Part shown: piece after piece, positions 9,253 through 23,281 of the stretch
How positions within the stretch are numbered: position 1 is the first letter of the stretch
How the letters are laid out: every line of letters starts with the position of its first letter
Assembly (NCBI RefSeq): GCF_011742555.1
Contig: NZ_JAAQQR010000002.1
Coordinates: forward strand, 124,001 to 188,000
Origin: Luteibacter jiangsuensis
Lineage (GTDB): Bacteria; Pseudomonadota; Gammaproteobacteria; Xanthomonadales; Rhodanobacteraceae
DNA: 64,000 nt
Direction of reading: 5' to 3'
The notes under the pieces: generated by a model
Seen by the model: the letters and a program-made list of their open reading frames with translations, nothing else
What the model was told of the DNA's origin: nothing
Databases searched by the model: none
Program-made: the position numbers and the translations under genes

Positions 9253-10266
9253 GTGTCCTCGATTGCCGCCGCTCCTTCCGCACCGTCACGCCTTCCCGGC
9301 GTGCTCCTGGCCTTCGCCATCGCCGCCGTGGCCTACGGGCTGGGCCGCCTCATGCCGCTGGTGGGCGGCGCCGTCTGCGGCATCGTGCTCGGTATCCTTG
9401 TGCGCCAGTTCGCGCCGCCGGGTGCGCGGTTCCTGCCGGGCATCCGCTTCGCGGCGAAGCAGGTGCTGCAGTGGTCCATCGTCGCGCTCGGTTTCGGCCT
9501 CAGCATTACCCAGGTGGCGCACACGGGACTGGAGTCGCTTTCCGTCACGCTCGCGACGGTGGCCGCGGCCGGGTTGGCGGCGTGGGGGCTCGGCAAGCTG
9601 CTCCGTGTCGACGGCGCGCTCAAGCTCCTGATCGGCGTGGGCACCGCGATCTGCGGGGGCTCCGCCATTGCCGCCATCGTGCCGATCGTGAAGCCCGACG
9701 AGCACGATACGGCTTTCGCGATCTCCACGATTTTCCTCTTCAACCTGGTCGCCGTGCTGCTGTTTCCGCCCCTCGGACACTGGCTGGGCCTGTCGGATCT
9801 CGGCTTCGGCCTCTGGGCGGGCACGGCGATCAACGACACGTCCTCGGTGGTCGCCGCCGGTTACACATACAGCCATGCCGCCGGCGACTACGCCACCATC
9901 GTGAAGCTGACCCGCGCGACGCTCATCATCCCCATCAGCCTCGCCATCGCGTTCGTCGTGGCGTGGCGGCACAAGCGCGGCGGCGCCACCGACTTCAGCC
10001 TCGCGAAAATCTTCCCCTGGTTCATCCTGTGGTTCCTCGTCGCGTCCGTCATCCGCACGACCGGCATCGTTCCGGCGCCGGCGCTGCCGGTGATCCACTT
10101 CATCGCGGAGTGTCTGATCATCGTCGCGCTCACCGCCATCGGCCTGTCCGCGGATCTGCGCCGCATGGCCTCCACCGGGCACCGCCCGATCCTGCTTGGC
10201 CTGGGCGTGTGGGCGGCGGTGGCGCTGACCAGTCTGCTGGTGCAGCACGTCATCGGACGCTGGTGA
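9253..10266 (+). CDS. YeiH/UPF0324 family putative sulfate exporter
   Basis: 337 residues with about ten hydrophobic segments and almost no soluble domain. Typical UPF0324 signatures are present: GRLMPLVGGAVCGIVLGIL near the N terminus, GTAICGGSAIAAIVPIV in the middle and WAGTAINDTSSVVAAGY. The start is GTG at 9253, preceded by AAAGGGA, with no better ATG nearby. Family members are annotated as putative sulfate or sulfonate-related exporters on thin evidence. The divergent LysR gene supports local regulation by a metabolite. It acts in the inner membrane. Confidence 0.88.
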   Translation: MSSIAAAPSAPSRLPGVLLAFAIAAVAYGLGRLMPLVGGAVCGIVLGILVRQFAPPGARFLPGIRFAAKQVLQWSIVALGFGLSITQVAHTGLESLSVTLATVAAAGLAAWGLGKLLRVDGALKLLIGVGTAICGGSAIAAIVPIVKPDEHDTAFAISTIFLFNLVAVLLFPPLGHWLGLSDLGFGLWAGTAINDTSSVVAAGYTYSHAAGDYATIVKLTRATLIIPISLAIAFVVAWRHKRGGATDFSLAKIFPWFILWFLVASVIRTTGIVPAPALPVIHFIAECLIIVALTAIGLSADLRRMASTGHRPILLGLGVWAAVALTSLLVQHVIGRW

Positions 10267-10279
10267 GCGCCTGCCCGGT

Positions 10280-11059
10280 TCAGACCGGGTCGGGGTGAAG
10301 GCTTTCGCGGTCGTGCTGCGGGGGCAAGGCGAAAAGAAGCGCAAGCATCGTCAGGTGCGCCGCAGCGGAGATCATCGCCGACCAGGTGGCCGACACGACC
10401 TGGTAAGGCAGGATATCGTCGATCAGCACATTGGCGAGGTTCCATCCCCAGTGCAGCCCGACCGCCAGCCACAGCGAACCGGTGCGGACCACGGCGGCCG
10501 CGTAGGCGAGGCCGAAGCAGAACAGCATCGTCCATTCCGCCGGGCCGGCGCCGAGACGGTAGACGTGATTGAGCAGGTACACCACGCTGCTTGTGAGCAC
10601 GAAGGTCCACGGCAGCCATCGCACGCGGATGGCGCGATAGAGGAAGCCGCGGGTGAGGATGTCCTCGGCCAGGGAAGGCACGAAGGTCGCGACCAGCGCC
10701 CATGGAATGGACGAAAGGAAGGACACGGCGGCGACCGGCGACGCAACCGGCGCGCGCGCCAGGTACACGTTGAACGCCATGCCGACGCAGACGGCGACAT
10801 ATTTCACCAGCAAGGCCAGCGCCAGTCCGCCAGCCAACAGCAGCGGCGCGGACCGCTGCCAACCCAATGCGTAAGCGTCGTAACCGCGGAAGCCCAGCCA
10901 ACGGCCCAGGGGCCACGCGACGGCGACCATGGCCACCATGAAGGCAGCTTGCACCGCGAAGTTGTCGAGCAGGCGTGCACCCACGCCCTCCGCGGCCTGG
11001 TACAGGATGAACAGGAGAGCGAAGGCGATCGCGGCACGCCGACGGTGATCCTGAAACAT
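10280..11059 (-). CDS. CPBP family membrane protein with altered glutamate motif
   Basis: About 259 residues from the ATG at 11059; a TTG at 11092 would add 11 residues, and neither start has a convincing ribosome site. It has seven or so membrane segments and the CPBP layout: AEDILTRG where the family normally has EExxxR, then NHVYRL, and HWGWNLANV for the last motif. The second glutamate of the EE pair is Asp. The change is conservative, so activity may be kept, weakened or lost. It is convergent with the YeiH gene. Substrate unknown. Confidence 0.78.
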   Translation of the reverse strand: MFQDHRRRAAIAFALLFILYQAAEGVGARLLDNFAVQAAFMVAMVAVAWPLGRWLGFRGYDAYALGWQRSAPLLLAGGLALALLVKYVAVCVGMAFNVYLARAPVASPVAAVSFLSSIPWALVATFVPSLAEDILTRGFLYRAIRVRWLPWTFVLTSSVVYLLNHVYRLGAGPAEWTMLFCFGLAYAAAVVRTGSLWLAVGLHWGWNLANVLIDDILPYQVVSATWSAMISAAAHLTMLALLFALPPQHDRESLHPDPV

Positions 11060-11152
11060 GGAGGTCCCGGCAGGTACGATGGCGTCCGGCAAGCTTAGGG
11101 CCGGGCCCCGGCGCGCGCCATAGAATTTTCGCCTATGTTCGCGCTTACGCTT

Positions 11153-11463
<311 letters not shown>

Positions 11464-11467
<4 letters not shown>

Positions 11468-11997
11468 GCGCGCAGCTCCTTGACCAGGTATTCGAAGCGG
11501 AGGTCGTCGCGCTGGGGGATGCCGAACCGCTCGTCGCCATAGGGAAACGGCTTGGTACGCCCGGTGCGGGCGTAGCCCCGGCGCTCGTACCAGGCGATCA
11601 GTTCGTCGCGGATATCGATCACCGTCATCTCGACCCGCTCGCAGGCCCATTCTTCCCTGGCGATGCGCTCCACCTCGCCGATCATGAGGCGTCCGATGCC
11701 GGCGCCCTGGAACGGAGGATGCACCGAGAACATGCCGAAGTAGCACACGGGGCCCTGCCGCTCGATATAGCACGAGGCGGCCACCGCGCCGTCGCGCTCG
11801 AAGAGCACGAAGCGCCCGCCCTCACCGGCGAGCAGTTCCTCGATTTCGGCGACGTCGGTACGACGGCCGTGCAGGAAGTCGGCCTCTGTGGTCCACCCCG
11901 CCCGGCTAGCGTCGCCACGGTAGGCGGATTCGACCAGGGCCGCAATGACGGGAGCGTCGGCGGGGGTGGCTGTGCGGAAGGTGTGCTTGGGAGTCAT
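11464..11997 (-). CDS. GNAT family N-acetyltransferase
   Basis: 177 residues from the ATG at 11997 (MTPKHTFRTATPADAP). The frame extends upstream through a REP-like repeat, so the longer version is not credible. GNAT motif A, the acetyl-CoA pyrophosphate loop, is visible as FSVHPPFQGAGIGRLMIGEV, and motif B follows near YERRGYARTG. The acceptor is not predictable. It is downstream of sufS, with a REP-like pair between, and overlaps the Rieske ferredoxin gene by four bases. Confidence 0.85.
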
Positions 11998-12012
11998 GCG
12001 ACCGAATCTTAC

Positions 12013-12081
12013 TGTGGGAGCCGCTTCAGCGGCGATGGGTGCTCGCGGCAGGCCCACATCGCCGCTGAAGCGGCTCCCACA
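12013..12081. repeat. REP-like palindromic pair (copy 2, perfect 24-bp arms)
   Basis: The left arm at 12013-12036 (TGTGGGAGCCGCTTCAGCGG and four more bases) and the right arm at 12058-12081 are exact reverse complements over 24 bases, with 21 bases between them. The element lies in the gap between sufS and the GNAT gene. It could form a strong transcript hairpin that separates or protects the two messages. Confidence 0.9.
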
Positions 12082-12095
12082 CAAACCAATGAGCC

Positions 12096-13343
12096 TTAGA
12101 CAAGGAGCTTGCGGACCTTCGCGATCGCCTCGATGAAACTGTCCACCTCGGCCTTCGTGTTGTAGAAGGCCAGCGAGGCACGAAGCGTGGCCGGGACACC
12201 GAAGAAGTGCATCAGCGGATGGGCGCAGTGGTGACCGGACCGCACGGCGACGCCCTGTAGATCCAGCAGCGTGGCCATGTCGTTGGCATGGGCACCTTCG
12301 ATGAGGAACGACACCACCGGTTCGCGTTCCTTCGCGCGCCCGAAGATGCGCATGCCGGGCACACTCTCCAATGCGTCCATGGCATAGGCGAGCAGCTCTT
12401 GCTCATAAGCGTGGATCCGCTCGAAACCGATGCCTTCGATGTATTCGATGGCGGCCGTGAGTCCCGCAAAGCCCGCGATGTTCGGCGTGCCGGCTTCGAA
12501 ACGGTGCGGCGGATCGGCAAACACTGTGCCGTCGAAGCGCACCTCGCGGATCATCTCGCCACCGCCGAAGAACGGCGGCATGGCCATCAGGTGTTCGCGT
12601 TTCGCCCAGAGCACGCCGGTGCCGGTGGGGCCGAGCATCTTGTGCCCGGTGACGGCATAAAAGTCGCATCCCAGCGCCTGGACGTCGATCGCGCGATGCG
12701 GGGCCGCCTGGGAGCCGTCGACAAGCAACGGAATGCCGCGCTTGCGGCATTCGCGCGCGATCTCGCGCACGGGGTTCACGGTACCGAGCACATTCGATAC
12801 GTGGGTAACACAGGCGAGCTTCACGTCTGGCGTGAGCATCTCTATGTATTTTTCGAGGATCAGTTCGCCGTTCTCGTCGATCGGAGCGGCCTTCACCGTC
12901 GCGCCGCTGCGTTCGGCCACGAGTTGCCACGGCACGATATTGGCGTGGTGCTCCATCACCGTGGTGAGGATGGCATCGCCCTGCCTGAGCCTCGGCAAGG
13001 CGTAGCTGTAGGCAACGAGGTTGATCGACTGCGTGGTGCCGGACGTGAGGATCACCTCGTCGCGTGACGGCGCGTGGATGAAACGGGCCATCGCGTCGCG
13101 GGCCCCTTCATAGGCCGACGTGGCCTCCTCGCCCAACTGGTGCACCGCACGCGCCACGTTCGCGTTGTGCAGTCTGTAGTGGCGGTCGACCGCCTCGATG
13201 ACCGACACCGGCTTCTGCCCGGTATTGGCGTTGTCGAAATAGATGAGCGGCTTGCCGTGCACCGTGCGCGACAGCAGGGGGAAGTCGGCGCGAATGCGCT
13301 CGACATCCAGCGGCGGCAGGGCTGACGCGGGCTTGGCGTTCAT
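12096..13343 (-). CDS. sufS: Cysteine desulfurase SufS
   Basis: 415 residues, the usual SufS length. It takes sulfur from L-cysteine and passes it as persulfide to iron-sulfur assembly. The PLP lysine is Lys235 in TGHKMLGPTG, and the catalytic cysteine is Cys373 in SGHHCAHP; the short loop around it is of the class II SufS type rather than IscS. It is last of the core SUF genes, 19 bp after sufD. No SufE-like partner gene is seen in the window, so the sulfur acceptor is either elsewhere or another protein. Confidence 0.95.
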   Translation of the reverse strand: MNAKPASALPPLDVERIRADFPLLSRTVHGKPLIYFDNANTGQKPVSVIEAVDRHYRLHNANVARAVHQLGEEATSAYEGARDAMARFIHAPSRDEVILTSGTTQSINLVAYSYALPRLRQGDAILTTVMEHHANIVPWQLVAERSGATVKAAPIDENGELILEKYIEMLTPDVKLACVTHVSNVLGTVNPVREIARECRKRGIPLLVDGSQAAPHRAIDVQALGCDFYAVTGHKMLGPTGTGVLWAKREHLMAMPPFFGGGEMIREVRFDGTVFADPPHRFEAGTPNIAGFAGLTAAIEYIEGIGFERIHAYEQELLAYAMDALESVPGMRIFGRAKEREPVVSFLIEGAHANDMATLLDLQGVAVRSGHHCAHPLMHFFGVPATLRASLAFYNTKAEVDSFIEAIAKVRKLLV

Positions 13344-13362
13344 GGCGTAACTCCGAAATCGT

Positions 13363-14678
13363 TTATTCGGCAGGGCCGGTCGGCAGGTGGGCGACCAGCC
13401 GTTCCCCGAGGTATTCGCGCAGGGTGTCGTTCTGCAGGGACTCGAGCGCCGCGCGGCAGAAAGCGAGCGTGAGCAGACTGCGTGCCTCGGCCAGCGGAAT
13501 GCCGCGCGAGCGCAGGTAGAACAGCGAGCGCTCGTCGAGCTGGCCGATGGTCGCGCCGTGCGCAGCCTTCACTTCGTCGGCGTAGATTTCCAGTTCCGGC
13601 TTTGTGTCGATCTCGGCCATGCCGGACAGCAGAAGGTTCTTGTTGCTGAGCGCGGCGTCGGCACCGTCGGCACCCTCGGCAACCAGGATCGCACCCCGGA
13701 ACACGCCGCGAGACCGCCCGTCGGCGATACCGCGCCACAACGCGTCGGAGGCGGTGTCGCGTGCCTTGTGGCGGATCTCGAGCTGCGTGTCGACGTGCTG
13801 CCGCCCCGCGAGCGCGAAGACACCGCGCGAATCGAAACGTGCGCCGTCGCCATCCAGGTCCGCGTGCAATTCGTGACGAACCAGACCACCCCCCAGTTCC
13901 AGGGCATGGAGCGTCGCCTGGGCGCCTGCGTCGATCCGCACATGGCCGCGTCGCACCAGTGTCGTCGCCGGCGAAGCGTCCTGCAGCAGCACCACGCCGA
14001 GGCGGGCCCCCTCACGCAGCACGACATCGGAAACGACGGTGCCGAGTTGGGTGGCGTCGCCGGCGGAGACGAAATGTTCGACGATGTCCGCCGCGGCACC
14101 CTTGCCCACTTCCACCAGCAGACGGACATGCCACGCGGTGTCCGCCTGGCTGCCGCTGGATACGTGCACGACGTGCACCGGGCGGCTTACCGTCGCACCC
14201 TCGGCAATGCGCAGAACGAAACCATCGGTAGCCAGCGCCGCATTGAGATGCACGAACGCATCGGTGGCGCCGCGGCGATAGCGATTGGCGAGCGCGAAGC
14301 GCAGCGGCTCCGCCTGCGAAGACAGCGCGGCCGACAGCGGTGCCAGTTCGATCCCGTCGGCATCGAGGGAAGAGAGGTCGGCACGGAACGTGCCGTCCAC
14401 GAAGACGATGCGCGCACCGTCGAGGCCGGGAAGCGCGAACAGCGCAGGATCGATAGCCAAGCCGCTCGCGGCCGTCCGGTCGGCCAGCGCGAAGGCGCGT
14501 TGCGACAGCGCGCGCAGCGGCGTGTATTTCCAGGCCTCGTTGCGCCCCTCTGGCAAGCCGCTTTCGGCGAATGCCTGCAGGTTCTCGCGGCGGGCGGCGT
14601 CGAGCCACGCGATGCCGCTGTCGGGCAGACCGCCGGCGGCATCCAGGGCCGCCCGCACGAACGGGGACGGCAGCGGGT

Positions 14679-14682
<4 letters not shown>
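13363..14682 (-). CDS. sufD: Fe-S cluster assembly protein SufD
   Basis: 439 residues from the ATG at 14682, which overlaps the sufC stop by four bases (ATGA). The open frame continues upstream as shadow of sufC. It has the SufB/SufD beta-helix core, with conserved stretches NEAWKYTPL near the N terminus and KAAHGATIGQLDERSLFYLRS near the C terminus. In the SufBCD scaffold, SufD pairs with SufB and helps iron enter the nascent cluster. It is cytoplasmic and co-transcribed with sufB, sufC and sufS. Confidence 0.94.
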
Positions 14683-15470
<788 letters not shown>

Positions 15471-15482
15471 GGCGCTGTCCAA

Positions 15483-15892
15483 TCAGGGCGTGAGGTGCGA
15501 GAGCGCGTCGAGCGCATCGTCGCGGCGTTCCCAGGGCACGAAGATGTGATCGTGCAGGAACGCGGAAACGGGGTTGCAGGGAATGCCGCGCCTGGCCAGC
15601 GCGGCGGAAACGGCGGCCATCATGCCGACGGCGGTAAGGCTGGACTGCACGCGCAGCGTGATCCGCGCCCACAGCAGGCGCTCGCTGCCGGCGATGTCGT
15701 CGTGATCCACGTCGACGATGAGCGTGGTGCCCTCGGCCTCGCGGAACATCATCAAGGCGTCGGCCATCCGCTCGCGCGCCTTCTCGTGCGAGACGTGCAG
15801 GAAACGCTTCGGCACCGGATCGATCTCGGGATCGAGCGCGGCGAGCAAGGCACGCAGATCGGTCAGACCCGGTGCGGAGCCGGCGATGCCCA

Positions 15893-15893
<1 letters not shown>
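15483..15893 (-). CDS. ACT domain-containing protein (COG3602-like) inside the SUF operon
   Basis: 136 residues from the ATG at 15893, whose last base layer overlaps the sufB stop. The C-terminal part (ITLRVQSSLTAVGMMAAV, then GIPCNPVSAFLHDHIFVPWE) matches the small ACT_7/DUF2241-type proteins as I recall them; ACT folds usually bind small ligands such as amino acids. It has no membrane segment. Its place between sufB and sufC, in tight coupling, suggests a role tied to SUF function, perhaps sensing cysteine or another amino acid, but that is inference. It is not part of the classical sufABCDSE set. Confidence 0.8.
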
Positions 15894-17367
<1,474 letters not shown>

Positions 17368-17371
<4 letters not shown>

Positions 17372-17802
17372 GCGTTTGCCTGTACGGCCGGCGCCGCGGG
17401 GCGCGCAGCCAGCATCTGTGCCAGGGTCATGGCGCGCAGCACGCCGTCGATGGTTCCGGAAACGGAGCGCCAGCTGCCGCTGACGCCGCAACTGGACTGC
17501 CGCTCGCAATGACCCTGGGCCATGCTGCATTCGGTAAGGCCGATGGGACCTTCCATCGCCTCGACGATCTCGGCGAGGCTGATCGACTCCGCCGGCCGCG
17601 CCAGGCGGTAGCCGCCGTTGACGCCGCGGAACGATTCCACCAGCCTCGCATGGCCGAGCAGCTTCAGGAGCTTCGACACCGTGGGCAACTCCAGGCGCGC
17701 CTCTTCCGCGATCTGGGCGGTGCTCAGAACGTCGGCAGGATGGGCGGCGATGCAGGTCATCACCACCGTCGCGTAGTCGGTCAGTCGGCTGACACGGAGC
17801 AT
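17368..17802 (-). CDS. Rrf2-family SUF regulator
   Basis: 144 residues from the ATG at 17802. It has an Rrf2 winged helix ([38 protein letters not shown]) and three cysteines at 92, 99 and 105. These correspond to the IscR-type cluster-binding cysteines, with spacing 6 and 5 residues between them. It very likely binds a [2Fe-2S] cluster and represses the operon when clusters are sufficient. It heads the operon and overlaps sufB by four bases, so autoregulation is expected. IscR itself is close; the operon context favours the SUF-type regulator. Confidence 0.9.
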
Positions 17803-17828
17803 GGGGGAAGGGCGATCGTCAATATCGG

Positions 17829-19726
<1,898 letters not shown>

Positions 19727-19819
19727 GGCAACGAACGGCGCATCGCCGTCGCGAAAGCTGTCCTTCCGCTCACGTGAAGCGGGGAGCAGGAGGGACAGTC
19801 CGCGATGCGGCCAGGCCGT

Positions 19820-19864
19820 ACCGTTCGGGGTTCGACTGCCGTCGTGGCAGTCGCCTCGAACGGT
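19820..19864. other. Stem-loop between amtB and the exported-protein gene
   Basis: ACCGTTCG (19820-19827) pairs with CGAACGGT (19857-19864), and inside it GACTGCC (19834-19840) pairs with GGCAGTC (19846-19852). There is no run of T after it, so it is not a standard terminator; it may be part of the 5' leader of the next gene or a binding dyad. Confidence 0.6.
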
Positions 19865-19920
19865 GCGCCGACGATGCTCGATCCAGGCACACCGTCCCTC
19901 CGACGACCGAAGGACGATAC

Positions 19921-22900
19921 ATGCCTCCCGTACACGTAAGGACGCGACTCGCCGTTGCCACGGCGCTTTTCATCGCCACACCCCTCTGGACCGCGGCGAC
20001 AGCGCTCGCCGGGCCCGAAGCCGCATCGATTGCCCCCACCAGAAAAAATGACCCGCTTATTGCGTCAGCGGAGGATGCCCATGCCCTGCGCGAGATGCTC
20101 ATGGCGGCTTATGCGCTTCCCGCACCGGACGCTCGCGCCGTGGCCAAGCAGTTCGTGGCGGAACGGCTGGGTCTCGATAGCGATGCGTATGTAGTCGCGC
20201 ATTTCGCCGACGCACGGAGCCGCGAACGCGGCGAGCCGGACCACACGACCTCGCTGACCGAGGCATTGATGGAGGCTTTCCCCGAGCACTCCCGTCACAC
20301 CTTCTTCGCCGAAGCGGCCGATGCGGTGGGAGGCGTTACCGCGGGAGGGAAGGCCAGTCCGGGCATCATCTCCGGCGCGCAAGGCATCTTTGCCAGCGAC
20401 AGCCCACGCGACTTCTTCCGCAAGGCGGGGGCTTATCTGTGGAGCCGCACCGGTCCCGGCTACATCTACAACACGTTCATCGCCACGGGCAACGTGGTCG
20501 ACACCGTGCGCGAAGACCACCGGCATCTCGATGAGGCATTCGGCGTGTTTCGCCGCGGTGGATACACGTCGGCGCACCTGGCCCGGCTTACGTTGTCCCA
20601 GATCGTCGACGCCTTCGCCGCTCCCACGACATTCGCGGAGCTTCCCTACGTGACGAGGCTCGACAACGAGGTGCGGAAGTACTGGGCCGAGCGCGGCAAC
20701 GAATGGCACGTGCTCGCACGCTATCACTTCGTACGGGAGGCCCGGAGGGCACGCGACGATTGCGCTGGCACGCAATGCGTACTGAACCACGACCAGTACA
20801 GGCAGATCATGTCCGCGGCGGCAGCGGGGATTCCGCTGGATGGCCCGGTGACGATGGCGCAACTTCGTCAGGTGTCGCCGGCAGGTCCTGGCGTACGACG
20901 GCTCGACATCAACGGCTATCCGGCAAGCGATATCGTTCGTTTTGTACTCGACGACAAGCGCGAAGTCGTTTACATCCCCGGTGGATACCCCTCCTTCGTC
21001 GTGGTCCGCGACGAGGAAGACCTCTGGCGATGGGTGTTCGATCAATCCCGGGACCCGGGGAAGTTCAGCCGGCTGATATCCCATTTCTCCCTGGCGAACG
21101 CACAGGACACCTTGTTCTGGACGGGCGTCAGGCACGGCCTCGAAAAGATCGGCAGCGGCCAGTGGAAGCCGAACGGAGATGCCATCGACCGCCGGAACGC
21201 CGCTATCGATGGCGACGTATTCCAGGACATGCAGGTGCAGACCGAGAAGCGCATGCGGGACGACGCCCGTATACAGAGCGGCACGGCGTGGGAGGGCTGG
21301 CGCGACGTGATCAATCGCACGGCGGTGCTGCTCGGACCGCTCGGCTACGTGCCCGCCCTTGCCATTCCGGTCCAGCTCGGCACGGCGGTGACCCAGGCGG
21401 GTACCGGAGTGGAACTCGCGATCGACGGCCGCACGGAGGAGCAAAGGAAACAGGGGCTGGAGCAGGCCGCCACGGTCGCGTTGACCGCACCGATCGCGGC
21501 GCCCTCGTTCGCCGGTTTCCGCGAGGAATATGCCGCCGACTATCTGGACGACAACGCCGCCGCGGCCAAGCCCACGGCCAGCTTCGTCCCGCCACGCGAG
21601 GTGAACGGACAACTGGGCTACCTGCTCGGTCCACGCCGGCCACCAAGGCTTCCGGAAGAGCGGCTCTATGTGCAGCGGGACGGAACGGTGGATCGTTGGA
21701 TCAACGGCGATACCGGCGTGCAGGTCACCTTGAGTGCGGACATGCAGGAAGGGCCCGACGGCCTGTTCCGACGGGGCAGCGATACCTATGTCCGCTGGAA
21801 GTACGCGACAACGGAACGTCCGTCGGTCGTCAAGGTATCCCTGGGCGAGGATGGAACGCGCCTTGCCGTGGTGTCGCCCGAAGGTCCGCCGTATGAGAAG
21901 GCCGGCCCTTTGATCAACCGCCTGCCGGATGGCACCTGGGATATTGCCGACGTTCCCGAGAACGACGTGAAGGGATCGGTTCTCGGCCGCTTCAGATTCC
22001 TCCGGCACACGCCCAGGGGACGTGGCGATACCGGCAAGGTGGGCGACAGGTTCTTGACCGACGACCCGCAGACCCTGAACCGGGCCGCGGAGATCATGGA
22101 GCAACTGGGCATGCCCGAAGCGGAACTGTCGCGGCTGCCAGCGACGGAGGCCATGGACTCACCCGTTGCCGCGCTCGCGATCGTGCATGCCTTCATCGAG
22201 AACCTGCCGCGGCGCCTTCGCAACCCCCACGCGAGGTCCTGGACGGGGTGGGAGGCGAGGATCATCGCTCCCGTTCTGGCCAAAGCCGTGAACCGCCCGA
22301 TCGCGCTGTACGAAGGCCCATTCCTGCGATACACGGCGTGGCACGACGGTCGCCTCGTGGATGCCGCGGAGGGACAGGTGAGCCGCCCTCCGGATAACGC
22401 CCTGCGTTTGACCCTGCGGGAGGGCAGGTACCATGTGGCGGACGACACCGGTTTCGCCAAAGACTTCGCCGGCGTCATGAGGGCGGTAGCGTGGGGAGCG
22501 CAGACCCGGTCCTCTTCCGCCGAGGCTTTGGAACCCGCCCTGCGCGAGGCCATGGCGAGCGAACTGGAGAGCCGTTCGCGCATGCCCGAACTGAAGCGCA
22601 CCGAAAGGGAGTGGATACCGGCGGATATGCCGGACAGGGCAGGCCTTCTCGAACTCTCGCATCTGCGCCTGCGGCTCACCGACCCGCATGAAACCCCCGA
22701 GACTCGCGACTATCGGCAGATGTCCTGGGCCGGCACCGACAGGCCGCACACCGATGCCGTCGCAGCAGCCTTGCAGCACCTGATCCAGACGCGAAGCGGG
22801 CTCCTACCCGGCGAACTGGATTTCCTCGTGGTGAAGGATCCCGCCATGGAGGCGGCGGCAAACATGCGTGGATGGGGCGACGACTGGTCTGCCGGAGGGC

Positions 22901-23229
22901 GCCACTACGTGCGCCTGAGAGACCTCTACGGTCATTCGCAAGTCGTGCGAACCAGCCATACCGACATCCACGGACATCGCGAAATCCGCTGGCCGGGCAA
23001 TGATCCCGAATGGCATGCGGGCACGCCACGCACGCCCGGCGAGCCCTGGGAACTCGACCTCGGCCAGGTGCGCCATGTCGGCTCCCGATGGATCGCCGCG
23101 GACTCGCCCGCAGGTCGCGCTCACAACCTGTGGCTGGAGTCGTTCCCTGTCACGCCGCTTCCTCCGCTTCGGCCGTTCGCGGGCCCTCATCCATCGTCGC
23201 AACCGGACAACGTCTCCGGAGCGCCATGA
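19921..23229 (+). CDS. Large exported protein resembling the DUF6543 dermonecrotic-toxin-like family
   Basis: 1102 residues from the ATG at 19921, preceded by GAAGGA. Residues 1-30 form a Sec signal peptide (RTRLAVATALFIATPLWTAATALA). Residues about 60-500 resemble DUF6543, the domain of long Pseudomonas proteins named dermonecrotic-toxin-like: LTEALMEAFPEH, LDINGYPASDIVRF (from residue 328), REVVYIPGG, LWRWVFDQSRDPGKFSRLIS, HFSL and a trailing hydrophobic stretch at about 465-500. The C-terminal 600 residues are unlike anything I can name; a segment near 770-830 has alternating charged and hydrophobic runs with Cys absent. No immunity gene, chaperone or secretion genes flank it. Assignment rests on motif memory, so the family call is moderate and the activity is unknown. 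Confidence 0.65.
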   Translation: MPPVHVRTRLAVATALFIATPLWTAATALAGPEAASIAPTRKNDPLIASAEDAHALREMLMAAYALPAPDARAVAKQFVAERLGLDSDAYVVAHFADARSRERGEPDHTTSLTEALMEAFPEHSRHTFFAEAADAVGGVTAGGKASPGIISGAQGIFASDSPRDFFRKAGAYLWSRTGPGYIYNTFIATGNVVDTVREDHRHLDEAFGVFRRGGYTSAHLARLTLSQIVDAFAAPTTFAELPYVTRLDNEVRKYWAERGNEWHVLARYHFVREARRARDDCAGTQCVLNHDQYRQIMSAAAAGIPLDGPVTMAQLRQVSPAGPGVRRLDINGYPASDIVRFVLDDKREVVYIPGGYPSFVVVRDEEDLWRWVFDQSRDPGKFSRLISHFSLANAQDTLFWTGVRHGLEKIGSGQWKPNGDAIDRRNAAIDGDVFQDMQVQTEKRMRDDARIQSGTAWEGWRDVINRTAVLLGPLGYVPALAIPVQLGTAVTQAGTGVELAIDGRTEEQRKQGLEQAATVALTAPIAAPSFAGFREEYAADYLDDNAAAAKPTASFVPPREVNGQLGYLLGPRRPPRLPEERLYVQRDGTVDRWINGDTGVQVTLSADMQEGPDGLFRRGSDTYVRWKYATTERPSVVKVSLGEDGTRLAVVSPEGPPYEKAGPLINRLPDGTWDIADVPENDVKGSVLGRFRFLRHTPRGRGDTGKVGDRFLTDDPQTLNRAAEIMEQLGMPEAELSRLPATEAMDSPVAALAIVHAFIENLPRRLRNPHARSWTGWEARIIAPVLAKAVNRPIALYEGPFLRYTAWHDGRLVDAAEGQVSRPPDNALRLTLREGRYHVADDTGFAKDFAGVMRAVAWGAQTRSSSAEALEPALREAMASELESRSRMPELKRTEREWIPADMPDRAGLLELSHLRLRLTDPHETPETRDYRQMSWAGTDRPHTDAVAAALQHLIQTRSGLLPGELDFLVVKDPAMEAAANMRGWGDDWSAGGRHYVRLRDLYGHSQVVRTSHTDIHGHREIRWPGNDPEWHAGTPRTPGEPWELDLGQVRHVGSRWIAADSPAGRAHNLWLESFPVTPLPPLRPFAGPHPSSQPDNVSGAP

Positions 23230-23281
23230 CAGTCCACGGCAAAGGCTCTAAGCTGACGAAAATGCCTCGCCATAGAACCGC

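Noticed and set aside
11998-12084. Longer N terminus for the GNAT protein
   Set aside because: The extension is encoded by the REP-like repeat; the ATG at 11997 matches the normal GNAT start.
17372-17530. Longer N terminus for SufB
   Set aside because: It reads through the Rrf2 gene in another frame; the ATG at 17371 overlaps the Rrf2 stop in the usual operon manner.
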